DNA of 64,000 bases from Lapillicoccus jejuensis (GTDB lineage Bacteria > Actinomycetota > Actinomycetes > Actinomycetales > Dermatophilaceae), in NCBI RefSeq assembly GCF_006715055.1, contig NZ_VFMN01000001.1:3472001-3536000 (forward strand), in the 5' to 3' direction. The translations under genes and the position numbers were made by a program. Shown one piece after another: positions 26,858 through 35,713 of the stretch. The notes below the pieces were generated by a model. The model did not search any database, was not told the DNA's origin, and saw only the letters and a list, made by a program, of their open reading frames with translations. Position 1 is the stretch's first letter; every line of letters starts with the position of its first letter.

Positions 26858-27664
26858 TCAGCCCGCGGTGCCGTCGAGGATCTCGGTGACCCGCAGCCCG
26901 AAGTCCTCGTCGACGACGACGACCTCGCCGCGGGCGATGAGGCGCCCGTTGACCAGCAGGTCGGCGGGGCTACCGGCGGCCCGGTCCAGCTCGAGCACGT
27001 CACCGGGGGCCAGCGCGAGCAGCTCGCGGACGGTCATCCGGGTGCGGCCGAGCTCGACGGTGAGCTCCATGTCGACGCCGTGCAGCATCTCCAGCCCGCG
27101 GTTGACGCCGCCGGGCAGGCCACCGGCGCCGGGCCGGGGCTGGAAGGTGGCGTCGGGGGTGAAGGGCGAGGAGGTGGCGCCGTCCGAGCCGGGGGTGCGG
27201 GCCAGCAGGTAGGCGCTGACGACGACGGCCGCGCCGACCCCGTCCGCGCCCTCGAGCGGGACGACGACGAGCGGGCCGTCGATGACGGAGGGCAGCTGGG
27301 CCGTGTCGACGGCGTCGGCGCGCTCGGCGGCCAGTCCCAGCGAGGCCGCGGCGGCGTCGAGGGCGGGCTGGGCCGCGGCGCCGAGGTCGAGGCCGGGGGC
27401 CCCGGCCGCGAGGGCGGAGACGAGGTCGGAGCGCACGAGCACGGCCAGGCCGCCGGGGCGGCCGGTGACCATGGCCACGGCGGCGCCCGGCAGGACGGCG
27501 GTGAGGCCGGCGAGCGCGCTGCCGTCCTGGGGGGTGCCGGCGGTGAGCGGCGAGGGCGTCGGCAGCACCTGCGCGGCGGCCACGGCCGGGCCGAGGGCGC
27601 GTCGGAACAGGTCGTCGGCCGCCTCGGTGCTGGTGGCGAACGGGTCGGTGGTCGTGACGGTCAT
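26858..27664 (-). CDS. fliN: FliN, flagellar C-ring protein with N-terminal CheC-like region
   Basis: 268-aa switch protein. The C-terminal 80 residues are the SpoA/FliN domain (LEMLHGVDMELTVELGRTRMTVRELLALAPGDVLELDRAAGSPADLLVNGRLIARGEVVVVDEDFGLRVTEIL). The first 170 residues resemble a FliY-type extension with repeated LV(V/A)xxE segments rather than the roughly 137-aa enterobacterial FliN. ATG 27664 overlaps the fliM stop (ATGA). Confidence 0.93.
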   Translation of the reverse strand: MTVTTTDPFATSTEAADDLFRRALGPAVAAAQVLPTPSPLTAGTPQDGSALAGLTAVLPGAAVAMVTGRPGGLAVLVRSDLVSALAAGAPGLDLGAAAQPALDAAAASLGLAAERADAVDTAQLPSVIDGPLVVVPLEGADGVGAAVVVSAYLLARTPGSDGATSSPFTPDATFQPRPGAGGLPGGVNRGLEMLHGVDMELTVELGRTRMTVRELLALAPGDVLELDRAAGSPADLLVNGRLIARGEVVVVDEDFGLRVTEILDGTAG

Positions 27665-28614
27665 CGGTTCTCCTCGGAGGTGCCCACGATGAGGGCGGCG
27701 AGTCGGGGGCCGCGGCTGCCCGCGGTGGCGTGCGCGAAGGCTGCGCCGTCGGCGCAGACGTCGAGGGGGGCGGCGGCCGGGTGGGCCAGCCGGATGACGT
27801 CGCCGACCGCGAGACCGACGAAGGTCTCGGGGGCGACGCGGGTGGGCCGCAGCCGGACGGCGACCTCGACGGGCACGTCGTGGAAGGTGCGCGACATGAG
27901 GTCGGCCGAGCGGGCCCGCTGGGAGCGCTCGCGCTCGGAGAGCGGGGCGGGGGCGACGGCGCGGGCCAGGTGGGGGACCAGGCCGCTGAACGGCATGGTC
28001 AGCGTCACCCGGTGCGAGGTGTCGTCCAGGTGCAGGTCGAAGGTGGCCACGAGCATCGTGTCGGAGGCTCCGGCGACCTGCGCGAACTGCGGGCTGTCCT
28101 CGGTGCCGACGATGACGGGGTCCTCGGTGAGGATGCCGTCGAGGCAGTAGCGCAGCTCGCCGAGCAGGCGCCCGACGAAGGCGCCGGTGACGCCGGCCTC
28201 GATGTCGGTGAGGGGCCGCTGGGGCTGGTCACCCGACCCGGGCCCGCCGAGGAGGTGGTCGACGCACGACATCGCCGCCCCGATGGGCAGGTCGAGCATG
28301 CACCGGCCGGGGATCGGCTCGGCCGTGAACATCGTCAGGTAGGTCAGCGGGTCGAGCGAGGCGATGTACTCGGCGTAGCTGCGCTGGTCGACCGAGACGA
28401 GGGTCACGGAGCACACCGAGCGCAGCGCGGAGGTGAAGAGCGTCGTCGACTGGCGGGCCAGCTCGTCGAAGCCGAGCTGGAGCAGCCGGGACTGCTCGCG
28501 CGAGAGCTGGATCGGACGACGGAAGTCGTACGGCACGGCCCGCTCGACGGGGCGCAGACCCGTCGCATCGGGTCGTCGCCGCGACGCGGTACCGCCGGCA
28601 GGGGAGGGTGTCAC
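27661..28614 (-). CDS. fliM: FliM, flagellar motor switch protein
   Basis: 317-aa C-ring protein that receives CheY-P and sets rotation direction. Recognisable pieces are YDFRRPIQLSREQSRLLQLGFDELARQ, SYAEYIASLDPLTYLTMFTAEPIPGRCMLDLP (near residue 75), LTDIEAGV, LPFSGL-like MPFSGLVPHL, and a C-terminal SpoA domain. The canonical N-terminal CheY-binding peptide (LSQxEIDALL) is not obvious. The GTG at 28614 lies about 10 nt from the -10 element of a FliA-type promoter, so fliM heads its own transcript with a very short leader. Confidence 0.94.
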   Translation of the reverse strand: MTPSPAGGTASRRRPDATGLRPVERAVPYDFRRPIQLSREQSRLLQLGFDELARQSTTLFTSALRSVCSVTLVSVDQRSYAEYIASLDPLTYLTMFTAEPIPGRCMLDLPIGAAMSCVDHLLGGPGSGDQPQRPLTDIEAGVTGAFVGRLLGELRYCLDGILTEDPVIVGTEDSPQFAQVAGASDTMLVATFDLHLDDTSHRVTLTMPFSGLVPHLARAVAPAPLSERERSQRARSADLMSRTFHDVPVEVAVRLRPTRVAPETFVGLAVGDVIRLAHPAAAPLDVCADGAAFAHATAGSRGPRLAALIVGTSEENR

Positions 28615-28624
28615 GTGTCCAGGG

Positions 28625-28650
28625 ATCGTCCCCCGTCACGCGGACCTGAG
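28625..28650 (-). promoter_or_regulatory. FliA (sigma-28)-type promoter of fliM operon
   Basis: On the minus strand CTCA (28650-28647) and GACGAT (28630-28625) are separated by exactly 16 bp. This is the same bipartite motif as at flbD, flgB, flgN and fliC in this window, with one substitution in the -10. It would drive fliM-N-O-P-Q-R-flhB-flhA. Confidence 0.65.
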
Positions 28651-28717
28651 AGGTTTGCCGGCGACGCCGTACGGGCGTGCGTGAAGACCGCGGGCGATAC
28701 GCCTGCGGCACCCGGTC

Positions 28718-28747
28718 GGCGCCCGGGGGTCGTGGCCCCCGGGCGCC
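28718..28747 (-). terminator. terminator hairpin after fliL
   Basis: GGCGCCCGGGGG (28718-28729) and CCCCCGGGCGCC (28736-28747) form a perfect 12-bp stem with a 6-nt loop, 4 nt past the fliL stop. It would end the flbD-motAB-fliL transcript before the fliM promoter. Confidence 0.85.
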
Positions 28748-28751
28748 CTCG

Positions 28752-29219
28752 TCACTGGGTGACGAACTGGGTGAAGTAGAGAGCCATCACCTTCTTCTCG
28801 TACAGCTCGCGGATCTTCTCCAGCAGCTGCGCCTTCAGCTTGGCGCGCGACGTCGGGTCGTCGACCTGGGCGATGGGCTTGCCGCTGAACGTCGAGATGA
28901 CCGCGTCCTGGGCCTTGCTGCCGTCGACCTCGGCCTCGGCGGTCTTGGTCATCTGGAGGGCGACCGAGATGCGCAGGTAGTGCTCGCCGGAGAGGTTGAT
29001 CTGGATCGCGTCGAGGGCGACGACGGCCCCGGGCTCGTCCTTGGGAGCCGCGGCGGGGGCGCCGCTGGAGCGGCCGAGGAAGAAGTAGCCGCCGCCGGCG
29101 ACGAGCAGCACCGCCACGGCGATGATGATGATCAGCTTCTTCTTCCCGCCGCCCGCGGCGGCCTCCTCGTCGGCCTTGGCGCCCTTGGCGCCCTTCTTGT
29201 CGATGGTCGAGACGCTCAT
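28752..29219 (-). CDS. fliL: FliL, flagellar basal-body-associated stator protein
   Basis: 155-aa single-pass membrane protein. A Lys-rich cytosolic start (DKKGAKGAKADEE) precedes a transmembrane helix (LIIIIAVAVLLVAGGGYFFLG, about 29-49) and a periplasmic-type domain containing AIQINLSGEHYLRISVALQMT and ends YEKKVMALYFTQFVTQ, the typical FliL tail. It stabilises MotAB stators. ATG 29219 overlaps the motB stop (ATGA). Confidence 0.95.
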   Translation of the reverse strand: MSVSTIDKKGAKGAKADEEAAAGGGKKKLIIIIAVAVLLVAGGGYFFLGRSSGAPAAAPKDEPGAVVALDAIQINLSGEHYLRISVALQMTKTAEAEVDGSKAQDAVISTFSGKPIAQVDDPTSRAKLKAQLLEKIRELYEKKVMALYFTQFVTQ

Positions 29220-30148
29220 CCCGCGCTCCCTCCGGCGGTGGTGTGGGTGGTGGTGGTCCTGGTGGCCGGCGTGGGGTTGCCGGCCGTGCCGAGCGAGGCC
29301 GCCCCGATGAGCGAGGCGCTCTCCTGGGGCAGGGTCGTCTCGACGACGATGTCGACGCGCTTGTTGACGTCCTGCGAGCCGGCCTGCGACGGCGGCTCGA
29401 GCGGGCGGGTGTGGCCGAACGCGCTGGCCGTCATCCGCTCGTTGGGGATGCCGAACCGCTCGTTGAGCACGCGCAGCACGTAGACGGCGCGGGCGGCGGA
29501 CAGCTCCCAGTCGGTGGGGAAGTAGCGGGGGGCCACGGCCACCTGGTTGGTGTGGCCCTCGACCGCGAGCGAGTTCGGCAGCGAGGACAGGACCGGGGCG
29601 AGGGTGTCGAGGACCTCCATCCCGCGGGGGGTGAGGGTCGCGACGTCGTTCTCGAAGACGATGTGCCGCGAGACGAGGCTGATCGTCAGCCCGCGCGGGC
29701 CCACCGTGGCCTGGACGTCGTCCTGGAGGTTGTGCGCCTTGAGCGCGGCGGCCACCTTGGCCCAGGTCGCGTCGAGGTTCGCCTTCTCGGCGTCCGCGGT
29801 GGCCTGGTTGCGCTGGGCGGCCAGCTGCTGGGTCTTGGCGACGGTGTCCTGGACGATCTTCTGGTCACCCGGCGGCAGGTCCTGCACGGCCTGGTTCGGC
29901 GCGATGGGGGCCGCCACCGACGTCCCCGGCTCCTCGAGGATCGAGCTCGAGCCGTCGAGCACGCTCGTCGACTGGCCGAACCCGGCCGCGAGGCCGGACT
30001 TGAGGGCGTTGAACTTCTTCTGGTCGACCGTGCTCATGGCGAACATGACGATGAAGAGCACCATGAGCAGGGTGACCATGTCGGCGTAGGTCACGAGCCA
30101 CCGTTCGTGGTTCTCGTGCTCCTCGTGCTCGGCGTGGCGGCGCGACAT
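29216..30148 (-). CDS. motB: MotB, flagellar stator subunit
   Basis: 310-aa stator protein. The single membrane helix has the proton-carrying Asp23 in RWLVTYADMVTLLMVLFIVMFAMS, followed by the plug region (VDQKKFNALKSGL). The C-terminal OmpA-like peptidoglycan-binding domain includes LAVEGHTNQVAV, WELSAARAVYVLRVL and TASAFGHTRPL. The 35-residue Thr-rich tail after the OmpA domain is extra. The TYADM sequence is the common proton-type arrangement. One-base overlap with motA (TGATG). Confidence 0.97.
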   Translation of the reverse strand: MSRRHAEHEEHENHERWLVTYADMVTLLMVLFIVMFAMSTVDQKKFNALKSGLAAGFGQSTSVLDGSSSILEEPGTSVAAPIAPNQAVQDLPPGDQKIVQDTVAKTQQLAAQRNQATADAEKANLDATWAKVAAALKAHNLQDDVQATVGPRGLTISLVSRHIVFENDVATLTPRGMEVLDTLAPVLSSLPNSLAVEGHTNQVAVAPRYFPTDWELSAARAVYVLRVLNERFGIPNERMTASAFGHTRPLEPPSQAGSQDVNKRVDIVVETTLPQESASLIGAASLGTAGNPTPATRTTTTHTTAGGSAG

Positions 30149-30912
30149 CAGGCCGCCTCCGCCTGCTCACCGGGGCCGAGCAGCGCGCGCAGCTTCTGCG
30201 CGACGGCCCGCGGGTTCGACCCGGCCTGGATGGCGCTGATGCCTTCGATGGTCAGCTCCATGCGCTCGGCCTCGAGCTGGCCGAGCCGCTTGAGCCGGTT
30301 GCCCAGGGGCAGGAAGATGACGTTGGCGGACATGACGCCCCACAGGGTGGCGATGAACGCGCCGGCGATGAGGTGGCCGAGCTTGTCCGGGGTGGAGAGG
30401 TTCTCCAGCACGTGGACCAGGCCCATGACCGTGCCGATGATGCCGATCGTCGGGGCGTAGGCGCCCATGTCGGCGAAGAACTTGGCGGCCTGCTTGTCGG
30501 CCTGCTGCTTCGAGTACACCTGCGACTCGAGGATGTCGCGCAGCTCCTCCGGGTCGGTGCCGTCGATGGCCATCGTGATCCCGGCCTTGAGGAACTCGTC
30601 GTCGATGCTGCCGACCTGGTCCTGCAGGGCCAGCAGGCCCTCCTTGCGGGCCCGCTCGGCGAGGCCGACCATGACGGGGACGAGGTCGCCCGCCGGCTTG
30701 ACCTTGCCGGTGAAGGCGCGCGCCAGCGAGGAGCCGGCGGTCTTGGCGTCGGCGAGCGTGCCGCCCGCGATCGCCACCAGGGGGGTGGTGACGAAGATGA
30801 GGACGAGGGCCGGCGGCACGATGAGGGCCGCGGGGTTGCCGCCCTCCATGACGTTGACGCCGATGATCGCGCCGAAGGCGACGACGATCCCGATGATGGT
30901 CGCCGGGTCCAT
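30148..30912 (-). CDS. motA: MotA, flagellar stator subunit
   Basis: 254-aa stator protein with four membrane helices (residues about 3-20, 30-50, 150-170, 180-200). Family motifs include DPATIIGIVVAFGAIIGVNVMEGG at the start, FFADMGAYAPTIGIIGTVMGLVHVLENL and GAFIATLWGVMSANVIFLPLGNRLKRL. The cytosolic loop with charged residues that contacts FliG lies between helices 2 and 3. It overlaps flbD by one base (TGATG). Confidence 0.97.
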   Translation of the reverse strand: MDPATIIGIVVAFGAIIGVNVMEGGNPAALIVPPALVLIFVTTPLVAIAGGTLADAKTAGSSLARAFTGKVKPAGDLVPVMVGLAERARKEGLLALQDQVGSIDDEFLKAGITMAIDGTDPEELRDILESQVYSKQQADKQAAKFFADMGAYAPTIGIIGTVMGLVHVLENLSTPDKLGHLIAGAFIATLWGVMSANVIFLPLGNRLKRLGQLEAERMELTIEGISAIQAGSNPRAVAQKLRALLGPGEQAEAA

Positions 30913-31187
30913 CAGCGCTCCCCGGGGTGCGTCGAGACCGCGGTGAGGCGGCGGCCCGTGGGCACGCTCGCCGTCTCGGTGTCGGAGTCGGCCAGGCGGG
31001 CGCTGAGCGAGAGGATGCCCCCGTGGTGGCGGCGGACGGCCTCGACGATCTCCTCGGCGGACTCCACGACGACGTACTTCTTGCCGTCGACGAGGGTCAC
31101 CACCGTGTCCGGCGTGCTGTCGATGCGCTCGATGAGGTCGGAGTTGAGCACGAACTGGGAGCCCGTCAACCGGGTCAGGCTGATCAT
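30912..31187 (-). CDS. flbD: FlbD-family flagellar protein
   Basis: 91-aa small protein of the FlbD (Swa-type) family. It has the motif MISLTRLTGSQFVLNSDLIERIDSTPDTVVTLVDGKKYVVVESAEEIV, as seen beside motA in Gram-positive flagellar operons. Function unknown; a basal-body or stator accessory role is inferred from constant position. The ribosome site AGGAAGG (31195-31201) is 7 nt upstream of ATG 31187, and its leader carries a CsrA-type hairpin and a FliA-type promoter. Confidence 0.93.
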   Translation of the reverse strand: MISLTRLTGSQFVLNSDLIERIDSTPDTVVTLVDGKKYVVVESAEEIVEAVRRHHGGILSLSARLADSDTETASVPTGRRLTAVSTHPGER

Positions 31188-31217
31188 CGGCGCACCTTCC
31201 TAGTGCTGGAACGACGA

Positions 31218-31233
31218 AGGCCGTCCGTGGCCT
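31218..31233 (-). promoter_or_regulatory. CsrA-type hairpin in flbD-motAB leader
   Basis: On the RNA (minus strand) AGGCC-ACGGAC-GGCCU folds as a 5-bp stem (plus a G-U pair) presenting ACGGAC in the loop. ANGGA in a hairpin loop is the CsrA recognition form. The site is 17 nt upstream of the flbD ribosome site AGGAAGG, which itself contains GGA, so a CsrA dimer could bridge the two. Confidence 0.6.
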
Positions 31234-31244
31234 CCACCTGGTCG

Positions 31245-31270
31245 ATCGGCCGGGACGGCCGGGATCTGAG
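31245..31270 (-). promoter_or_regulatory. FliA (sigma-28)-type promoter of flbD-motAB-fliL
   Basis: CTCA (31270-31267) and GCCGAT (31250-31245) on the minus strand are 16 bp apart, an exact instance of the motif shared by five flagellar units here. The predicted start is near 31238, just before the CsrA-type hairpin. Confidence 0.75.
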
Positions 31271-31317
31271 TGGTTGCCACGGACGACCTGTCGTCGGGCG
31301 GACCGTGCGGACCGGGG

Positions 31318-32172
31318 TCAGCGCTTGATGTTGACCAGGTCGTCGAGGATCTGGTCGGAGGTCGTGATGACCTTCGAGCTGGCCTCGAACCCGCGCTGGG
31401 CGATGATGAGGTTGGTGAACTCGGCCGCGAGGTCGACGTTCGACATCTCGACCTCGCCGGCCGCCATCTTGCCCATCCCGCCGATGCCGGCGGTGCCGAG
31501 CGTCGGCGTGCCCGAGTTCGCGGTGGCGCGGAACGAGGTGTCGCTGGCGCGCTCGAGACCCATCGGGTTGACGAAGTTCGCCATCGCCACCCGGCACAGG
31601 CTGCGGGTCTGCCCGTCGGAGAACGTGCCGCTCAGCGTCCCGTCCGGACCGAAGGCGTACGACGTCATGCTCACGCCCGCGGGGACGGCCGGCTGGGCGT
31701 TCGCGGTGCTCAGCGTGACGTCGATGAGGCCGCCGGTCGGGTTGCCGGTGGCGTCCAGCGCGTAGCCCTGCACCCGCTGCCCGGCCGGGTTGACCAGGGT
31801 GCCGGTGTTGTCGAAGTTGAACGAGCCGGCCCGGGTGTAGAGGTCCTCGGTGCCCTTGCGGGTGACGAACATGCCGTCGCCCATGATGATGAGGTCGGTG
31901 CCGCGGCCGGTGGTCTGGGCCGAGCCCTGGGTGAAGTTGCCGTTGGTCGCGGCCAGCTGGACGCCGAGGCCGATCTGGACGGCGTTGGTGCCGCCGCTGG
32001 CGGTGGAGGCCGACGACCCGGCGGTGAGCATCTGGCTCAGCGTGTCCTGGAAGACGAAGCCGCTCGACTTGAAGCCGACCGTGCTGGCGTTGGCGATGTT
32101 GTTGCCGGTGACGTCGAGGGCGGTCTGGTTGACGCGCAGGCCGCTGATGCCGGCGAACAGGGAGCGAAGCAT
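31318..32172 (-). CDS. flgE: FlgE, flagellar hook protein
   Basis: 284-aa hook/rod-family protein. It starts MLRSLFAGISGLRVNQTALDVTGNNIANASTVGFK, the rod-hook signature, and ends NVDLAAEFTNLIIAQRGFEASSKVITTSDQILDDLVNIKR, both needed for the coiled D0 core. It is short for a hook protein, with a reduced outer domain. Its place after fliK and flgD supports FlgE rather than FlgG. ATG 32172 was chosen because the family N-terminus begins exactly there. Confidence 0.93.
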   Translation of the reverse strand: MLRSLFAGISGLRVNQTALDVTGNNIANASTVGFKSSGFVFQDTLSQMLTAGSSASTASGGTNAVQIGLGVQLAATNGNFTQGSAQTTGRGTDLIIMGDGMFVTRKGTEDLYTRAGSFNFDNTGTLVNPAGQRVQGYALDATGNPTGGLIDVTLSTANAQPAVPAGVSMTSYAFGPDGTLSGTFSDGQTRSLCRVAMANFVNPMGLERASDTSFRATANSGTPTLGTAGIGGMGKMAAGEVEMSNVDLAAEFTNLIIAQRGFEASSKVITTSDQILDDLVNIKR

Positions 32173-32218
32173 GTCAGGAGGGTCCTTTTCGTGGGGAGAG
32201 TGCGTGGGGAGGGGGAGC

Positions 32219-32725
32219 TCAGGCGGGGGTGGAGCCGGACGTCGCACCGGCGGTGGAGCCCGCGGTCGGGGCCGCGGCGGCCGCCGTCGGCGTGACCGAG
32301 GTGACCTCGCTCATCGGGACGGTCTTGTCGCCGATCGTCAGGGTCGGGCCGTCGCTGGTGAACTGGACACCACCGACGACACCGGTCCCGGTGACGCCCT
32401 GGGGGTCGGTCCAGGCGACCGTGCGGCCGATGAGGCTGCTGGCACCGAAGGCGACCGACGCCGTGAGCAGCGACTTGGTCTGGTCGGCGACGGCCTGCAT
32501 CTTCTCCAGCGAGGTGAACTGGGCCGACTGGGCCATGAGCTGGCTGGAGTCGGTCGGGTTGCTCGGGTCCTGGTAGCGCAGCTGCGCGACGAGGAGCTGG
32601 AGGAAGGTGTCCTTGTCTCCCATCCCCCCGGACGTGCCGGTGGTCGGGGTCGACGCGTCACCGGTGCTCCCGACGGGGGAGCCGAAGATGCCGGTGGTGC
32701 TGGGGACCACGGCGTTGACGGTCAT
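32219..32725 (-). CDS. flgD: FlgD, hook-assembly scaffold protein
   Basis: 168-aa hook cap protein. The conserved N-terminal motif KDTFLQLLVAQLRYQDPSNPTDSSQLMAQSAQFTSLEKMQ is present, followed by a shortened C-terminal region (LIGRTVAWTDPQGVTGTGVVGGVQF). The tail is Ala/Thr-rich. It is placed between fliK and flgE, 10 nt from fliK and 46 nt from flgE. Confidence 0.96.
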   Translation of the reverse strand: MTVNAVVPSTTGIFGSPVGSTGDASTPTTGTSGGMGDKDTFLQLLVAQLRYQDPSNPTDSSQLMAQSAQFTSLEKMQAVADQTKSLLTASVAFGASSLIGRTVAWTDPQGVTGTGVVGGVQFTSDGPTLTIGDKTVPMSEVTSVTPTAAAAAPTAGSTAGATSGSTPA

Positions 32726-32735
32726 GGGCGTCCTT

Positions 32736-34661
32736 CTACAGGGTCAGGTCCAGGCCCTGGAGGACCGGGACGGCGGGACGGGGGCGAGGTCGTACGACGT
32801 CGCCCGACGTCCTGGTGGTGCCGTCCGTGGCGGGGTGACCACTGCCCGTCCGTGGGCCGTGGTGGTCGGTGGTGTCCTGGCGCGGCGCGGAGCCGGCGCG
32901 GCTGTCCGGGTGATCGGCAGCCGCGGTCCAGGACTGAGCCGTCTGGTCCTGGCGCTGCTGCGGCGAGCCCGACGAGGTGCCCTGCGGGTCGCGCACGTCG
33001 AGGACGACGGAGCGGGCCCCACCCTGCTCGAGCAGGCGCTGCAGGTCGGCGGAGGAGTCGAGCAGCGCCGCGCGGGCCTGCTCGCCGGCGGCCAGGCGCA
33101 CGGTCAGCTCGCCGCGGCGCATGGTCAGGACGACCCGGACGTCGCCGAGCGCGCGCGGGTTGAGCTGGAGCACGACGCGCTGGACGCCGTCGCCGGAGGG
33201 GACGAGGCGGGCCACCTCGGGGAGCACCTGCGCGCGGACCGCCTGGCGGGCCGCGTCGACGTCCGCCGCCACGGGAGAGCCGGTCGCCACCGGCGCTGCC
33301 GTCGGGTTCACGAGGCCGGCCGGGGCGGGCGTCGGGTCGGTCACCGGCGTCGTGGCCGTGGTGGCCGTGGTGGCGTCGCCGGTGGCCGGGGACGTCGAGG
33401 CGCGGTCGGGCTCCGGGTCGGTGGAGCCGGGGGTGGCGGTGCCGGTCGGGCCGGTGCCCGCGGTGAGCACCGACGCGACGGCGGCGTCGGCGCCGTGGGT
33501 CCGGCCGGGGGCCGGGTGACCGGGGGTCGCCGGGACGGCGCCCGGAGTGGCGTCGGTCACCGGGGTGGACGGACCGGCCGGGGCGGACGAGGGGTCCGCC
33601 GGCGTCGTCGCGGCGGGGGACGTGCCGGTGGGCCGGCTCGGCGTCGCAGTCGCGGGGGCCGCGGTGGCCGCGGTGCCGGGCGAGGTGCCGGGCGTGGTGC
33701 CGGGCGTGGTGCCGGGCGTGGTGCCGGGCGTGGCGGTGGGCGTCGTGGCCGACGCGGCAGCCGTGACCGGAGCGGGCGCCGGGGCCGCCGTGGTCGACGG
33801 GGTCGACGGCGCGGTGGGGGCCGGCGCGGCGGAGGGGCCGGCAGGCTGCGCGGTCCGGTCGGCGCGCACCGGCACGGGCGCGGTCCGGGCGGGGGTGGCC
33901 GGCGCCGGGGAGGCGTCCGCAGCGCCCGGGGCGGCGGCAGGACCGCCGGCCGGTCCGGCGGTCGGCACCGGGCGAGCCCCGGCCGGGGTGGCGGTGCCGG
34001 CGGAGGGGGCGACCCCCGAGCCCGGGACGACGGGTCCGGCGGTCGCGCCGGGAGCGCCGGGGACGGGACCCGCGGCGCGGAAGGCGGCCGGGACCGAGGA
34101 CGGGGGGGCCGCGTCGGCGGTCGGACTCGCCGGTGTGCCGCTCGCCGGGGTGGCCTGCGCGGCGACCGGGACGGCGAGGCCGGCGACCGCCACGGCCAGG
34201 GACGTCGGCAGGAGGGTGGGCGGGACGACGGGCGTCGCGACGGGGGTCGTGGCGGGGGTCGCGGCCGGGTCCACGGGGGTGGGCGTGCCGTCTGCGGCCG
34301 GGTCGGGGGTCGTGGGCGCGCTCGCGTCGGTCGGGCCGGCCGGGTCGTCGCCCGCCGTCCGGCCCCGCACCAGGTCACGGGCCCGGGGGTCGAGGGTGGG
34401 GCGCGGGTCGGGTACCCGGCGACCGGCCGGGCGACCGGTCGGGGCGGCGCCGCCGTCGCGGGGGTCGCGGGGGTCGCGGCGGGCCGGGCCGGCGGAGTCG
34501 TCGAGGCGCTGCCGGACGAGCTCGCCGAACGAGGGGCCGTCGTCGGCGCGCGCGCCCCCGGAGGGCCGGCCGGACGGCCGGGAGCCTCCGGCGGCCTCGA
34601 GGGCGGCGACCGGGTCGGTGCTGGTGGGGCGGCCGGCGTAGCCGGGCAGGGGCGCGGTCAT
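32736..34661 (-). CDS. fliK: FliK, hook-length control protein
   Basis: 641-aa secreted ruler protein. About 480 N-terminal residues are Pro/Thr/Ala/Gly-rich, include a TTPG tandem repeat, and are likely disordered. The C-terminal FliK domain (about 500-590) reads [52 protein letters not shown]; it contacts FlhB to trigger the export switch. Ruler length sets hook length, so the expansion of the linker is meaningful. ATG 34661 overlaps the stop of the preceding hydrolase gene (ATGA). Confidence 0.93.
   Translation of the reverse strand: MTAPLPGYAGRPTSTDPVAALEAAGGSRPSGRPSGGARADDGPSFGELVRQRLDDSAGPARRDPRDPRDGGAAPTGRPAGRRVPDPRPTLDPRARDLVRGRTAGDDPAGPTDASAPTTPDPAADGTPTPVDPAATPATTPVATPVVPPTLLPTSLAVAVAGLAVPVAAQATPASGTPASPTADAAPPSSVPAAFRAAGPVPGAPGATAGPVVPGSGVAPSAGTATPAGARPVPTAGPAGGPAAAPGAADASPAPATPARTAPVPVRADRTAQPAGPSAAPAPTAPSTPSTTAAPAPAPVTAAASATTPTATPGTTPGTTPGTTPGTSPGTAATAAPATATPSRPTGTSPAATTPADPSSAPAGPSTPVTDATPGAVPATPGHPAPGRTHGADAAVASVLTAGTGPTGTATPGSTDPEPDRASTSPATGDATTATTATTPVTDPTPAPAGLVNPTAAPVATGSPVAADVDAARQAVRAQVLPEVARLVPSGDGVQRVVLQLNPRALGDVRVVLTMRRGELTVRLAAGEQARAALLDSSADLQRLLEQGGARSVVLDVRDPQGTSSGSPQQRQDQTAQSWTAAADHPDSRAGSAPRQDTTDHHGPRTGSGHPATDGTTRTSGDVVRPRPRPAVPVLQGLDLTL
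33673..33732. repeat. 12-bp tandem repeat inside fliK
   Basis: Five units of GTGCCGGGCGTG (the first has GAG at its end) encode TTPG-type repeats of the FliK linker on the minus strand. Each unit adds four residues to the ruler region. Confidence 0.85.
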
Positions 34662-35713
34662 GCGGCACTCCCGAGGTCGGCGAGGATGCGGTGGACGTAC
34701 TGCTGGGTCTCGGCGTAGGGGGGCACGCCGCCGTACCGGGCCACGGCGCCCGGACCGGCGTTGTACGCGGCGAGGGCCAGGTCGGTGCGTCCGCCGAACC
34801 GGTCGAGCAGGCCGCGCAGCATCCGCGCGGCACCGTCGACGGCCTGCGCGGGGTCCATGGGGTCGCTCACGCCGAGGCCGCGGGCGGTGGTCGGCATGAG
34901 CTGCATGAGCCCGCGGGCCCCGACGGGGCTGACGGCGGAGGGGTCGAAGCCGGACTCCTGCTTGGCGACCGCCTCGAGCAGGGCGGGGCTGACGCCGTAC
35001 GTGCGTCCGGCGGCGGCGAACAGGGGCCGGTACGTCGTCGCGCCGGCGGCGGCGATCCCGGTGACCGCCCCCGCACCGGTCGGGAGGGCGCCGGTGCCGG
35101 CGGGCAGGACCCGGCGGATGTCCGTCGGGGCCGGGGTGACCGGCGCGATCCGCACCGACAGGCCGGGCCGCGGGGCCTCGAGCATCTTGCCGTCGCCGAC
35201 GTAGATGCCGATGTGGTGCGCGGGGGAGCCGAAGGTCAGCAGGTCACCGGGCTTCGCCTGGGCGAGCCCGCCGGCGACGTGGGTGCCCTCCCGGGCCTGG
35301 TCGGCCGCGACGCGCGGGAGCGTGACGCCGAGGTCGTGGAAGACCCGCTGGACGAGCCCGGAGCAGTCGAGACCGGTCTTCGGGTCGGTGCCGCCCCACA
35401 CGTAGGGCACGCCGAGGTAGCGACGGGCGTCCGCGACGACGGAATCGCCGGTCGGGCCCACGGAGCCGGCGGACGAGGTCGTCCCGGCGTCGGCCGCCCC
35501 GGAGGCGCGCCCGGTGGTGCCGGCCGAGGCGTCGACGGACACCGCGGTCGACGAGGAGTCGGCGCCGGCGTCGGCCAGCGCGGCGGCGCCGAGCGCCTGG
35601 CCGAACGCGGCGCCGCCGGCCGCCGTCGCGGCGGCGGTCGGGGTCACCGTGGACAGACCCGACAGCTGCCCCTGGATCTGGGCCATGCGGGCGGTGACGT
35701 CGTCGAGGCTCAT
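34658..35713 (-). CDS. NlpC/P60 peptidase - lytic transglycosylase fusion in flagellar operon
   Basis: 351-aa dual peptidoglycan hydrolase. After an Ala-rich leader with no classical signal peptide, an NlpC/P60 domain (about 88-205) carries Cys117 (GLDCSGLVQ) and His167 (HHIGIYVG). A C-terminal SLT domain (about 228-350) carries Glu253 ([26 protein letters not shown]) and [10 protein letters not shown]. It is embedded between fliJ and fliK with 4-nt overlaps on both sides. This is where FlgJ-type functions are needed: opening the wall for rod growth. Export through the flagellar apparatus is inferred from the missing signal peptide. Confidence 0.92.
   Translation of the reverse strand: MSLDDVTARMAQIQGQLSGLSTVTPTAAATAAGGAAFGQALGAAALADAGADSSSTAVSVDASAGTTGRASGAADAGTTSSAGSVGPTGDSVVADARRYLGVPYVWGGTDPKTGLDCSGLVQRVFHDLGVTLPRVAADQAREGTHVAGGLAQAKPGDLLTFGSPAHHIGIYVGDGKMLEAPRPGLSVRIAPVTPAPTDIRRVLPAGTGALPTGAGAVTGIAAAGATTYRPLFAAAGRTYGVSPALLEAVAKQESGFDPSAVSPVGARGLMQLMPTTARGLGVSDPMDPAQAVDGAARMLRGLLDRFGGRTDLALAAYNAGPGAVARYGGVPPYAETQQYVHRILADLGSAA

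Noticed and set aside
28630-28700. Glycine-riboswitch-like 3' motif (CAAACCTCTCAGG, minus strand) before fliM
   Set aside because: The partner GAGAG strand and the first aptamer half are missing, and the CTCAGG is accounted for by the FliA-type -35 element with its exact 16-bp spacing to GACGAT.
31271-31317. Terminator between flgE and the flbD promoter
   Set aside because: Only weak stems (GACGA-CCTG-TCGTC) are visible, so read-through from flgE into flbD remains possible and I do not call a terminator.
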